Below, in pieces: positions 1 to 5,390 of a DNA stretch of 8,796 nt. The stretch is taken from assembly GCA_001805655.1 (NCBI GenBank), contig MHGR01000053.1:1-8796 (forward strand), in the 5' to 3' direction. The DNA comes from Omnitrophica WOR_2 bacterium RIFCSPHIGHO2_02_FULL_52_10 (GTDB taxonomy: Bacteria > Omnitrophota > Gorgyraeia > Zapsychrales > Zapsychraceae). The notes beneath the pieces are model-generated. The model ran no database searches, was not told the origin of the DNA, and saw nothing but the letters and a program-made list of their open reading frames with translations. Position numbers and translations under genes: made by a program. Numbering within the stretch: position 1 is the first letter of the stretch; each line of letters starts with the position of its first letter.

Positions 1-320
1 TTCAGCGCGGCAATCTTCTCCGGGCTCAAGACTTCCTCCAGGGCCCTTTTATTCGCGTTGGATAGGTTGATCAGCTGCGTCAAAATCGCCCGCATGGAAA
101 AGTAGCCGAGAATGACGCCGAGCACGACGAAGGTCAGCGTAAGGTTCAAGTCAGTCGCCGTGAGCTGAAGATTGCCGCGGCTTTTAATTTCTGCGTAAAA
201 ATAATACAGGATGCATGTCGGGATGAACGACATGATCAAAAAGAGAATCGTGAACTTCCTGAGGATGGACGCGTGCGCGAAGGCCGTGGGCTGGTAGGTT
301 TTGGTGAGTTTTTGGATCAT
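1..320 (-). CDS. Two-helix membrane protein, N-terminal part (cut by window edge)
   Basis: The reading frame is open from an ATG at 320 to the left edge, giving 106 residues with no stop. Residues 1-22 are basic and polar. A hydrophobic segment follows at about 23-42, a short loop with several charges at 43-57, and a second hydrophobic segment at about 58-76. A charged helical stretch begins at about 77 and continues to the edge (LSNANKRALEE). Two N-terminal membrane helices followed by a helical linker are typical of membrane sensors such as histidine kinases, diguanylate cyclases and similar proteins, but no output domain is visible, so the function is not assigned. No strong ribosome binding site precedes the ATG, so the start is less certain than the frame. 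Confidence 0.6.
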   Translation of the reverse strand, partial: MIQKLTKTYQPTAFAHASILRKFTILFLIMSFIPTCILYYFYAEIKSRGNLQLTATDLNLTLTFVVLGVILGYFSMRAILTQLINLSNANKRALEEVLSPEKIAAL

Positions 321-370
321 GAAGTTAATTGTCTAACACTGCGGATAAGACCACTTCGTTGAGCGAAATA

Positions 371-446
371 TGGCGGCACTCGGCCTGTCCTATTTTGTTA
401 TTGGCCGAGTACTGCCAAAACTCGGGTTCGCCCTATGGGCTCACCC
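371..446. repeat. Two adjacent intergenic hairpins
   Basis: The first hairpin pairs 371-385 with 403-417. Thirteen of 15 positions are Watson-Crick and the two others can be G-U on one strand, with a 17-base loop. The second pairs GGGT (424-427) and GCCC (430-433) with GGGC (437-440) and ACCC (443-446) around a TAT loop, with a symmetric TC/TC internal loop that becomes GA/GA on the minus strand. Neither has a U-tract, so a simple intrinsic terminator is unlikely. They may be part of a dispersed repeat or of an RNA. Confidence 0.55.
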
Positions 447-455
447 TCGTATCTT

Positions 456-502
456 GCGGCATCGCTTTTCCTTAAATAATATTTAGTGGAAAGCGATACC
501 GC
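456..502. repeat. Long intergenic hairpin
   Basis: Arm 456-471 pairs with arm 488-502 apart from one C/T difference and one bulged base. The 16-base AT-rich loop is itself a near-palindrome (TAAATA, one base, TATTTA). It directly abuts the next hairpin at 503-534. The function is unknown. Confidence 0.6.
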
Positions 503-534
503 ACTTTTTCCTCTAAAACATAAAGGAAAAAAGT
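503..534 (-). terminator. Possible terminator after tRNA-Ser
   Basis: ACTTTTTCCT at 503-512 pairs with AGGAAAAAAGT at 524-534 with one bulged base and an 11-base loop. The element starts two bases past the tRNA 3' end. On the minus strand it opens with a run of six T. The stem is AT-rich, so it is a weak terminator candidate; the T-run behind the tRNA acceptor stem could also contribute. Confidence 0.4.
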
Positions 535-535
535 A

Positions 536-620
536 CGGAGAGGTAGAGATTCGAACTCTAGAAGGGTCGCCCCTTAACGGTTTTCAAGACCGCCGCTTTC
601 AACCACTCAGCCACCTCTCC
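536..620 (-). tRNA. tRNA-Ser (anticodon UGA)
   Basis: On the minus strand an 85-base cloverleaf can be drawn. The acceptor stem GGAGAGG (620-614) pairs with CCTCTCC (543-537), and the discriminator G is at 536. The D-loop region is TGGCTGAGTGGTTGAAAGC. The anticodon stem-loop CGGTCTTGAAAACCG shows the anticodon TGA. A long variable arm with GGGGCGACCC, typical of serine tRNAs, comes next, followed by the T-arm with GAGTTCGAATCTC. The usual serine identity elements, a long variable arm and discriminator G, are both present. CCA is not encoded (the next bases are TAC), so it must be added after transcription. The gene reads UCA codons and lies downstream of serS on the same strand. Confidence 0.96.
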
Positions 621-622
621 GA

Positions 623-641
623 GCCCCGCCTTTGGCGGGGC
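623..641. repeat. GC-rich hairpin between membrane-protein gene and tRNA
   Basis: GCCCCGCC (623-630) and GGCGGGGC (634-641) form a perfect 8-bp stem with a TTT loop, two bases from the tRNA 5' end. On the minus strand no T-run follows. It could end the serS transcript imperfectly or serve as a processing landmark for the tRNA precursor. The rest of 642-741 shows no gene. Confidence 0.6.
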
Positions 642-741
642 GAGGATCCCAAGCTTCATTCTTTCAATATGTGGAGCGAGGGATCTTAATATCGATTCTT
701 ATTAGCGAAGTCAGCGCGGCCACTTCTCCACAATGTGCGTA

Positions 742-1344
742 TTACTTCCAGATCGCCAATCGATTATACGCCTCGATGTAAATATCCCAGGCCTTGTCGA
801 TCACCGCCTGCGCAAAATCCGGATACGTGAACTTCATCAAGACCAGATTGCACAGCAGAACCGTGACACAGATCATCAGCGTCAGTACAAGCATGATGGT
901 TAACAGATACGTCGGCTTGATAAAGGCCTTTTCGGCTTCCTGCAGCTCATCCGCCGTCAGGATAATATGCATCGTGAAAGCAAAACCGGCGAAAAACATG
1001 AAGTAGTGGTCATAGGCGTTGATCTCCAGGAAATTTAACGTGAAGGCGAACAGCAGCAGGATCACGGACAAATAAAACGGGATAATGTGCGCAATCAACC
1101 GGTTGGCCGGAGCGGTGAATTGAAAGATCCCCGCGATAATCTTCTGGCCCAGCTCATAAGGCCCCCAAAACTGATAAAAAAACACGTAGAGGAGGACAAA
1201 ACCGAACATGCCCCAGTAGAAAAATTCCTCATATGGTCCAGGCAGGCGCATCGTGAAACGGTGAAACTCGGACGCCGAAGCCCAGGCCACCGGCAACGCC
1301 AGGACGGCCAGGATGAATTTGATGACGCTCAAAAATGTGTTCAT
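742..1344 (-). CDS. Five-helix integral membrane protein, unknown function
   Basis: This 200-residue protein has five strongly hydrophobic segments at about 4-23, 41-60, 84-105, 113-131 and 145-170, and a C-terminal amphipathic tail rich in aromatic residues (175-200). I do not recognise the family. There is no CxxC or HExxH motif, no nucleotide-binding signature and no conserved charge pattern inside the helices that would suggest a transporter or enzyme. The start is well supported: GGAGGTGAT lies six bases before the ATG, and the ATG overlaps the serS stop as ATGA, so the two genes are translationally coupled. The coupling to serS shows co-expression but does not reveal the role. The ribosome binding site lies inside the last codons of serS. 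Confidence 0.85.
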   Translation of the reverse strand: MNTFLSVIKFILAVLALPVAWASASEFHRFTMRLPGPYEEFFYWGMFGFVLLYVFFYQFWGPYELGQKIIAGIFQFTAPANRLIAHIIPFYLSVILLLFAFTLNFLEINAYDHYFMFFAGFAFTMHIILTADELQEAEKAFIKPTYLLTIMLVLTLMICVTVLLCNLVLMKFTYPDFAQAVIDKAWDIYIEAYNRLAIWK

Positions 1345-2612
1345 TTTCTAATCACCTCCGCTCCTCCCATATACGGCTGGAGGACTTTAGGGATACGAAC
1401 CGTTCCCTCTTTGGTCTGATAATTTTCAAGGAGCGCCACGATGGTCCGCGGCAGGGCCACTCCCGAGCCGTTAAGCGTATGGACATAGGCAGCCCTTTTC
1501 GTAGCTTTGTCTTTGAACTTGATGCCCGCCCGGCGCGCCTGGAAATCCTCGAAGTTGGAGCAACTGGACACCTCAAGCCACTTGTTCATGCCGGCGGCAT
1601 GCGCTTCGATATCGTAACATTTCGCCGCCGCGAAGCTTAAGTCGCCGCTGGCCAGCAGCATAACCCGGTACGGAAGTTCCAGCAGCTGGAAGATCTTCTC
1701 CGCGTCGGCAACCAATTTTTCCAGTTCGCCGTACGAATCGGCCGGCTTGACGAATTTGACCAGCTCCACTTTATCGAACTGATGGACGCGTACCAGGCCC
1801 TTCGTGTCCTTCCCGTAGGAGCCGGCCTCGCGGCGGAAGCACGCCGAGTACGCGGCGTATTTCACCGGCAACTGCTCCTCGTTCAAGATTTCCTCCCGGT
1901 GGATGTTGGTCACGGGCACTTCGGCCGTGGGAATCAGATACAGATCATCATCGGGCAGGAAATACATGTCCTCGGCCATTTTGGGCAGCTGGCCGGTGCC
2001 GGTCATGGCGGCGCGGTTCACCAAAACCGGCGGGAACACCTCCGTATACCCGTGCTCGGAGGTATGCACGTCGAGCATGAAATTGAATAAAGCGCGCACC
2101 AGGCGCGCGCCTTGTTTTTTGTAAAGAATAAAATGCGAGCCGGCGATTTTCGCGCCGCGCTCGAAATCGATGATGTCGAGCGCCTGGGCGATCTCAATGT
2201 GCGTCTTGGGCGTGAAATCAAATCTGGCCAGTTCCCCCCAACGGCGGACCTCCTTGTTTTTCTCCGCCCCGCCCACCGGCACGGAAGGATGCGGCAGGTT
2301 GGGGATGCCGATGAGGATATCACTGATCTGCGCCTGGACCTTCTTGACCTTGGGCTCGAGGGCGTCGATTTTATGCGCAATCGTTTTCATCGACGCAATC
2401 TTCTTTTTGGGGTCTTTTTTCTCTTTCAGGGCGAGGCTGATCTCGTCATTGGCCGCGTTTTTCTGGCCACGCAATTCCTCGAGCTGCGTCAAAAGCTTGC
2501 GGCGCTCGGTGTCATATTTGAGGACCGGCCCCAAATCAATGGCGGCCCCTTTGGCCTGCAGGCCCTTTTCCACCGTTTGCCGGTCGTCACGTATTAATTT
2601 GATATCGAACAT
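1341..2612 (-). CDS. serS: Seryl-tRNA synthetase
   Basis: Cytoplasmic class II aminoacyl-tRNA synthetase that joins serine to tRNA-Ser using ATP. At 423 residues it has the usual bacterial length. The N-terminal region (about 1-110) starts with the typical FDIKLIRDD and continues as the lysine- and glutamate-rich coiled-coil arm (about 35-98) that grips the long variable arm of tRNA-Ser. The catalytic domain follows. It has TAEVP at 229-233 in the serine pocket, motif 2 starting FRREAG at 259-264 and running to HQFDKVE at 277-283, SSCSNFEDFQARR at 349-361, and motif 3 (GSGVALPRT, then LLENYQ) at 382-399. All signature residues look intact. The start is the first ATG after a weak AGGG site. 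It overlaps the next gene by four bases, and a tRNA-Ser gene lies about 720 bases downstream on the same strand. No T-box leader is visible upstream. Confidence 0.97.
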   Translation of the reverse strand: MFDIKLIRDDRQTVEKGLQAKGAAIDLGPVLKYDTERRKLLTQLEELRGQKNAANDEISLALKEKKDPKKKIASMKTIAHKIDALEPKVKKVQAQISDILIGIPNLPHPSVPVGGAEKNKEVRRWGELARFDFTPKTHIEIAQALDIIDFERGAKIAGSHFILYKKQGARLVRALFNFMLDVHTSEHGYTEVFPPVLVNRAAMTGTGQLPKMAEDMYFLPDDDLYLIPTAEVPVTNIHREEILNEEQLPVKYAAYSACFRREAGSYGKDTKGLVRVHQFDKVELVKFVKPADSYGELEKLVADAEKIFQLLELPYRVMLLASGDLSFAAAKCYDIEAHAAGMNKWLEVSSCSNFEDFQARRAGIKFKDKATKRAAYVHTLNGSGVALPRTIVALLENYQTKEGTVRIPKVLQPYMGGAEVIRK

Positions 2613-2682
2613 GGTCCCTGTGCGTTATGGGCAAGAAATGGTGAATGCGGTCTATGTATGGCGCTCCCGGAATCATTCCATG

Positions 2683-3120
2683 TCAGGCGGCAAGACATTC
2701 TTTGAAAATCGTCTCGATCTGCGCGGTCAGCAGCTTGGGCCTGATCGGCTTGCAAAGATAATTGTTGACGCCCAGGTCAAAGCAGTCAATGACCGTCTTG
2801 GGCGAATCGACACCGGTCAAAAACACGATCGGGATGGCCTTGGTCGTTTCATCATCCTTGAGCAGCCGGCACATGGCGACACCATCCATCTCGGGCATGC
2901 GGCAGTCCGAGAGAATCAAATCCGGCAATTGGGTCCGGGCGATTTCATACCCTTCCGAGCCATTGACGGCGGTAACGGCGCGGTGGCCCAATTTCTCAAC
3001 AGTTTTCTTGATTAGGGCCAGGTCCGTTGGATTGTCATCCACGATCAGGATGGTCTGAGTGTTGACGTTATCCCTCCTGGCGTTTCGTATTCCCAAAAAT
3101 GCCGCGATTTTATTAAACAT
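2683..3120 (-). CDS. Stand-alone CheY-like response regulator
   Basis: This 145-residue protein is a single receiver domain (about 22-142) with a short basic N-terminal extension (1-20). The phosphorylation site is complete: acidic pair D28-D29 in ILIVDDN, phospho-acceptor D72 in LSDCRMPEMDG, switch threonine T102 in FLTG, and lysine K124 in CKPI. There is no DNA-binding or enzymatic output domain, so it should act through protein contacts, as CheY or Spo0F do. The partner kinase is not visible in the window. GAGGAG lies six bases before the ATG and supports this start. It is separated from serS by 70 bases with no obvious terminator, so read-through into serS is possible. Its leader holds a terminator-shaped hairpin. 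Confidence 0.93.
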   Translation of the reverse strand: MFNKIAAFLGIRNARRDNVNTQTILIVDDNPTDLALIKKTVEKLGHRAVTAVNGSEGYEIARTQLPDLILSDCRMPEMDGVAMCRLLKDDETTKAIPIVFLTGVDSPKTVIDCFDLGVNNYLCKPIRPKLLTAQIETIFKECLAA

Positions 3121-3141
3121 GCCGATCTCCTCGTCTTGTCC

Positions 3142-3171
3142 AAAAAAAATTACGCTAACTTAGCGTAATTT
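3142..3171 (-). terminator. Perfect hairpin plus T-run just upstream of the receiver gene
   Basis: AAATTACGCTAA (3147-3158) and TTAGCGTAATTT (3160-3171) are perfect inverted copies around one base. Read on the minus strand, the hairpin runs straight into eight T (3149-3142), which is the form of an intrinsic terminator. It ends 21 bases before the ATG at 3120. It is either the end of the toxin-antitoxin transcript or an attenuator in the leader of the receiver gene. Confidence 0.7.
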
Positions 3172-3184
3172 ATGTTTACTACTA

Positions 3185-3214
3185 TTAATATTAATCTACC
3201 ACAGAGGCCATCAA
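3185..3214 (-). promoter_or_regulatory. Possible promoter for the receiver gene
   Basis: On the minus strand TTGATG (3214-3209) is followed after 18 bases by TATTAA (3190-3185). The sequence is AT-rich and other -10 registers are possible. If real, transcription would start near 3178 and the hairpin at 3147-3171 would lie in the leader. Confidence 0.3.
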
Positions 3215-3250
3215 AAATCAAAATGCTTTGAGGATTTATTAATGAGATCC

Positions 3251-3281
3251 AAACTTACAAAGCGATAGCGAACGTAAGTTT
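3251..3281. repeat. Intergenic inverted repeat
   Basis: AAACTTAC (3251-3258) and GTAAGTTT (3274-3281) form a perfect 8-bp stem around a 15-base loop. It lies between the toxin gene and the receiver gene. There is no T-run on either side. The function is unknown. Confidence 0.45.
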
Positions 3282-3370
3282 ACTGACCGAATTAACCCTG
3301 CGAAGCCATAGGTGATGCGCTCTCTAAAATGGGGGAATAGCTTTGGCATCCGCGGTAACGGCGCTTTCTT

Positions 3371-3628
3371 CTAACGGTAAGCTTCCCTGCGGTGTCCGAC
3401 TTTTACCACACAAATCATCAGCAGGTCATCAGTGATGGAGTAAAGAATCCGGTACATCCGGTAGCGAATCCTATACTTATCCTGTGACGATAACTTTTTA
3501 CTGTCAGGCGGTCTTGGTTCATCCGCCAAGTCTTTGATGCGGGATAAAATCTTTTTAAGGTCTTTGGGCGGGATCCTTTCAAGCTCTTTGACAGCGGAAC
3601 GCTTAATCTCAATCCTATATTTTCCCAT
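3371..3628 (-). CDS. RelE/ParE-family toxin of a type II toxin-antitoxin pair
   Basis: This 85-residue basic protein has the RelE/ParE superfamily pattern: an opening strand (YRIEIKRSAVKELERIP, 4-20), two helices to about residue 36, then RIRYRMYRILYSI (53-65), and the family-typical ending VVKVGHRREAYR (74-85). Members of this superfamily either cut mRNA on the ribosome (RelE type) or poison DNA gyrase (ParE type). The sequence alone does not separate the two, although the ending and the small size fit RelE-like members well. The gene overlaps the antitoxin by 14 bases, with only a weak ribosome binding site of its own, so its translation probably depends on translation of the antitoxin. It appears intact. 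Confidence 0.88.
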   Translation of the reverse strand: MGKYRIEIKRSAVKELERIPPKDLKKILSRIKDLADEPRPPDSKKLSSQDKYRIRYRMYRILYSITDDLLMICVVKVGHRREAYR

Positions 3629-3848
3629 TATCTTTGAGCGTTTTCAGGAGTTCTTCGTAGGAAATCGACCCCTCACTTTCCCGCTGCTTAAAAGCTTCCA
3701 AATCCTCCTGATCTTCGGCAAGCTCATGCTTGAGAGCATCGTTGACCAGATCAGAGACAGACCTTGAAGTTTCTAAGGCTTTGAATTTAATTATCTTATG
3801 GAGATCAGGGTCAAGGTAGATAGTTGTGCGTTTGCTTAATTTAATCAT
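3615..3848 (-). CDS. Ribbon-helix-helix (CopG-type) antitoxin
   Basis: This 77-residue protein starts MIKLSKRTTIYLDPD. Residues 7-14 form the DNA-binding ribbon, and the helices contain FKALETSRSVSDLVNDAL (21-38). The acidic C-terminal part (about 42-77) should wrap and neutralise the toxin. Two upstream ATGs are in frame, at 3869 and 3854. I chose 3848 because AAAGGAGG (3862-3855) lies six bases before it, and because the promoter found upstream would start transcription near 3864, leaving the 3869 ATG outside the message. The gene precedes and overlaps the toxin, the usual order for this class. As in related systems it should repress its own promoter, where palindromes are present. Confidence 0.9.
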   Translation of the reverse strand: MIKLSKRTTIYLDPDLHKIIKFKALETSRSVSDLVNDALKHELAEDQEDLEAFKQRESEGSISYEELLKTLKDNGKI

Positions 3849-3870
3849 TGCCATCCTCCTTTGCGCCATA

Positions 3871-3908
3871 AGTATAACATCATAACGTTATGACGTCAAG
3901 ATGTTATA
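3871..3908 (-). promoter_or_regulatory. Toxin-antitoxin promoter with embedded operator palindromes
   Basis: On the minus strand TTGACG (3899-3894) and TATACT (3876-3871) are separated by exactly 17 bases, a near-consensus sigma-70 promoter. The spacer holds the perfect palindrome TCATAACGTTATGA (3880-3893). A second palindrome, TGACGTCA (3891-3898), covers the -35 box. Outer inverted arms TATAACAT (3873-3880) and ATGTTATA (3901-3908) bracket the whole site. The outer arm overlaps the stop codon of the upstream gene. Confidence 0.8.
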
Positions 3909-4593
3909 TGGACCTTCGCCCTCTGCTCCAAAGCAACGAACCCCAGCCCATCCCGAAATATATTAACGTCGGTAGTTCGGGGACAACCGGATTGCCCACC
4001 GGTTCCTCTTCAGGAATAGTTTCCACAATGATAGGGTTAAGGCCGGTACCGGGAGAAAACAAGGCACCGTTGGCTTGGCTAAGCTCGGTATGCAAAATGA
4101 ACTCTGTCCCTTCACCGTCCGGATAACGGGTGATAGATTGGTCTTGGTCCGCGATGTTACCGTATATCATTTGATCAATGACTTGCTGACTAACATCGGC
4201 TAAGCGGACCGTGTCCCCGCCGTTATTCAAACCCAGCGACCCTGACGAGGCGACTTGCCAGTTAACGCCGGGTAAAACAGGCGCACCTCCCCCGAACACC
4301 ACTAAAAAGGCCTTGGGCGCCAAGACCGTGTTGGACGGAAAGGTGTGCCGCACGGCAATGCTGTCCGACAGCGACCAAAAAGAAACGTCCGCCTCCCCCG
4401 TGCCGAAATTCATGAGCTCGACAAATTCGTCCTGTGTCCCCGACCGCACGCCGTCCAGATTTGCGTCACCGCTCAACCCGGCCGGAGGGTCGGCGAAAAT
4501 CTCGTTGATCAAAACGGACGCGCGCGCGACCGGCGCGCTTAAGGTCACCAAAGCAACGACCAATAAAAATCCTGCACTTTTCTGTATAAACAT
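3904..4593 (-). CDS. Secreted lamin-tail-domain protein with PEP-CTERM-like C terminus
   Basis: This 229-residue protein begins with a clear signal peptide (hydrophobic 8-20, likely cut after the ARA at 24-26). A lamin tail domain (LTD) follows at about 27-145. It opens with VLINEIFADPPAG, includes DEFVELMNFG (55-64) and continues with strands rich in SLSD and LAPKAFLVVFGGG, as in bacterial LTD proteins. The last 26 residues are VPELPT (204-209), a hydrophobic stretch (210-222) and RGRR (224-227). This is the layout of a PEP-CTERM sorting signal, in which exosortase removes the tail and anchors or releases the protein at the envelope. The Pro-Glu-Pro core reads Pro-Glu-Leu-Pro here, so the match is imperfect. 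AAGGAGG lies six bases before the ATG. The gene starts 24 bases after the RAYT-like gene and is probably co-transcribed with it. The ligand is unknown. Confidence 0.82.
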   Translation of the reverse strand: MFIQKSAGFLLVVALVTLSAPVARASVLINEIFADPPAGLSGDANLDGVRSGTQDEFVELMNFGTGEADVSFWSLSDSIAVRHTFPSNTVLAPKAFLVVFGGGAPVLPGVNWQVASSGSLGLNNGGDTVRLADVSQQVIDQMIYGNIADQDQSITRYPDGEGTEFILHTELSQANGALFSPGTGLNPIIVETIPEEEPVGNPVVPELPTLIYFGMGWGSLLWSRGRRSI

Positions 4594-4617
4594 GATTACC
4601 TCCTTGATCGTGATTTG

Positions 4618-5124
4618 TTAAACTTCGCTGAATATCACCTTGCTATTTTCCGGCGGCATCGCGTCAACGATGCTGGCCGAGCCGAGTATGCGGTAGGTGC
4701 AGCTGCTCCACGGATATTCTGCGGGGGAAGGGGACCGCCGCTCTTGGACAGGGATGGATTCAACCAATTGGATGGCGTTCACAAGATCCTTATCGTTATA
4801 GATCAACGCGCTTTTGAACCTCTGGTGCCAGACCTTGCCGCCGGTTTTGTATTTCCGGTTAAAATACAAGGCATACGCCTGTTTCACCCCCTGCATGAAT
4901 AAAGGCAATTGGAGCGCATCGTTTGGATGAAGAATGAGATACACGCCGGTCGGTACCAGGCAATAGGCGTAGAGGCACACACTGTAGCGGACTTTGTATT
5001 TCTTAATGGTCCGCATGATGCGCCCGTAATCGGCGTCCGTTTTGAGGATCTCTTTGCCCATGAAACTGTGCGTCTGGACAAAATAGCAAACGCCGTCTTT
5101 CAGGAACCTCGCTGACCTGCCCAT
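4618..5124 (-). CDS. RAYT / IS200-like (Y1 transposase fold) protein, probably catalytically inactive
   Basis: This 168-residue intact frame has the scaffold of REP-associated tyrosine transposases. An N-terminal strand-helix region (FLKDGVCYFVQTHSF) is followed by a KYKVRYSVCLYAYCLVP block (42-58), then FMQGVKQAYALYFNRKYK (77-93), WHQRFKSALIYNDKDL (99-114) and the YPWSS signature (137-141). In active members the residues after YCLVP read roughly NHYH and carry the two metal-binding histidines. Here they read TGVY, so both histidines are replaced. The segment that is usually YIHLNPV reads LVESIPV, which probably removes the nucleophilic tyrosine as well. The frame is otherwise undamaged, which suggests a protein kept for DNA binding or structure, or a recent loss. 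GGAG lies eight bases before the ATG. The intergenic DNA upstream is full of palindromic repeats. Confidence 0.72.
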   Translation of the reverse strand: MGRSARFLKDGVCYFVQTHSFMGKEILKTDADYGRIMRTIKKYKVRYSVCLYAYCLVPTGVYLILHPNDALQLPLFMQGVKQAYALYFNRKYKTGGKVWHQRFKSALIYNDKDLVNAIQLVESIPVQERRSPSPAEYPWSSCTYRILGSASIVDAMPPENSKVIFSEV

Positions 5125-5141
5125 TAAGTTACTCCATTATT

Positions 5142-5216
5142 AAAATCCTAAATCCTAAACTTTAAACCCTAAATAATCCCAATATTTAGAGTTTAGGATT
5201 TTGAATTTAGTATTTC
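5142..5216. repeat. Inverted heptad-repeat array A (TAAATCC type)
   Basis: The region reads in steps of seven. The left half has AAAATCC, TAAATCC, TAAACTT, TAAACCC and TAAATAA at 5142-5176. The right half (5182-5216), read on the opposite strand, has GAAATAC, TAAATTC, AAAATCC, TAAACTC and TAAATAT. The halves pair in register, best at 5151-5160 with 5191-5200 (10 of 10). It lies just upstream of the RAYT-like gene. No coding function is seen. Confidence 0.7.
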
Positions 5217-5223
5217 TTTTAAG

Positions 5224-5322
5224 GGGGCATTCATGCCGTATCCCTCGTTTTCCCTTGTACGGTCATCCCCCTCCGATGATACGCGACTTTTTAACCAAGG
5301 CTAAAAAGTCCATGAATGCCCC
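5224..5322. repeat. 99-base element that can fold as a three-way junction
   Basis: The outer stem is perfect: GGGGCATTCATG (5224-5235) with CATGAATGCCCC (5311-5322). Inside it lie two side hairpins: CGTATC (5237-5242) with GATACG (5278-5283), and GACTTTTTA (5285-5293) with TAAAAAGTC (5302-5310) around eight bases. The three stems are separated by only zero to one base, so a compact junction is possible on either strand. No reading frame is supported. It could be a miniature mobile element (MITE- or BIME-like) or the DNA for a structured RNA. Confidence 0.7.
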
Positions 5323-5325
5323 GTT

Positions 5326-5388
5326 AGCTTTCAGCTGTCAGTCTTCAGCTTCTGGCAACTGATGGCTGAAGGCTGACAGCTGCTAGCC
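5326..5388. repeat. Inverted heptad-repeat array B (AGCTGTC type)
   Basis: Nine consecutive seven-base units fill this stretch. The first four (5326-5353) are of the form AGCTTTC, AGCTGTC, AGTCTTC, AGCTTCT. The units at 5354-5381, read on the other strand, are AGCTGTC, AGCCTTC, AGCCATC, AGTTGCC. Arms 5333-5349 and 5365-5381 pair at 16 of 17 positions. It begins three bases after the spoVG stop in the minus-strand direction. There is no T-run, so it is not a standard terminator. Confidence 0.7.
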
Positions 5389-5390
5389 AA

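Noticed and set aside
486..689. Small plus-strand open frame
   Set aside because: It covers the tRNA-Ser gene in antisense and has no ribosome binding site, so it is not a protein gene.
2613..2682. T-box or other leader riboswitch for serS
   Set aside because: Only 70 bases separate serS from the receiver gene, and they hold no T-box sequence, specifier stem or terminator.
2112..3015. Long plus-strand open frames opposite serS and the receiver gene (2112-2597 and 2170-3015)
   Set aside because: They are antisense to intact serS and receiver genes, have no recognisable domain or ribosome binding site, and one runs across both genes. They are a by-product of the GC-biased codons on the other strand.
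3849..3869. Longer antitoxin starting at 3869 or 3854
   Set aside because: The ribosome binding site fits the ATG at 3848, and the promoter would start transcription downstream of 3869.
5142..5388. CRISPR array
   Set aside because: The repeats are only seven bases, contiguous and inverted, with no unique spacers and no cas genes nearby.
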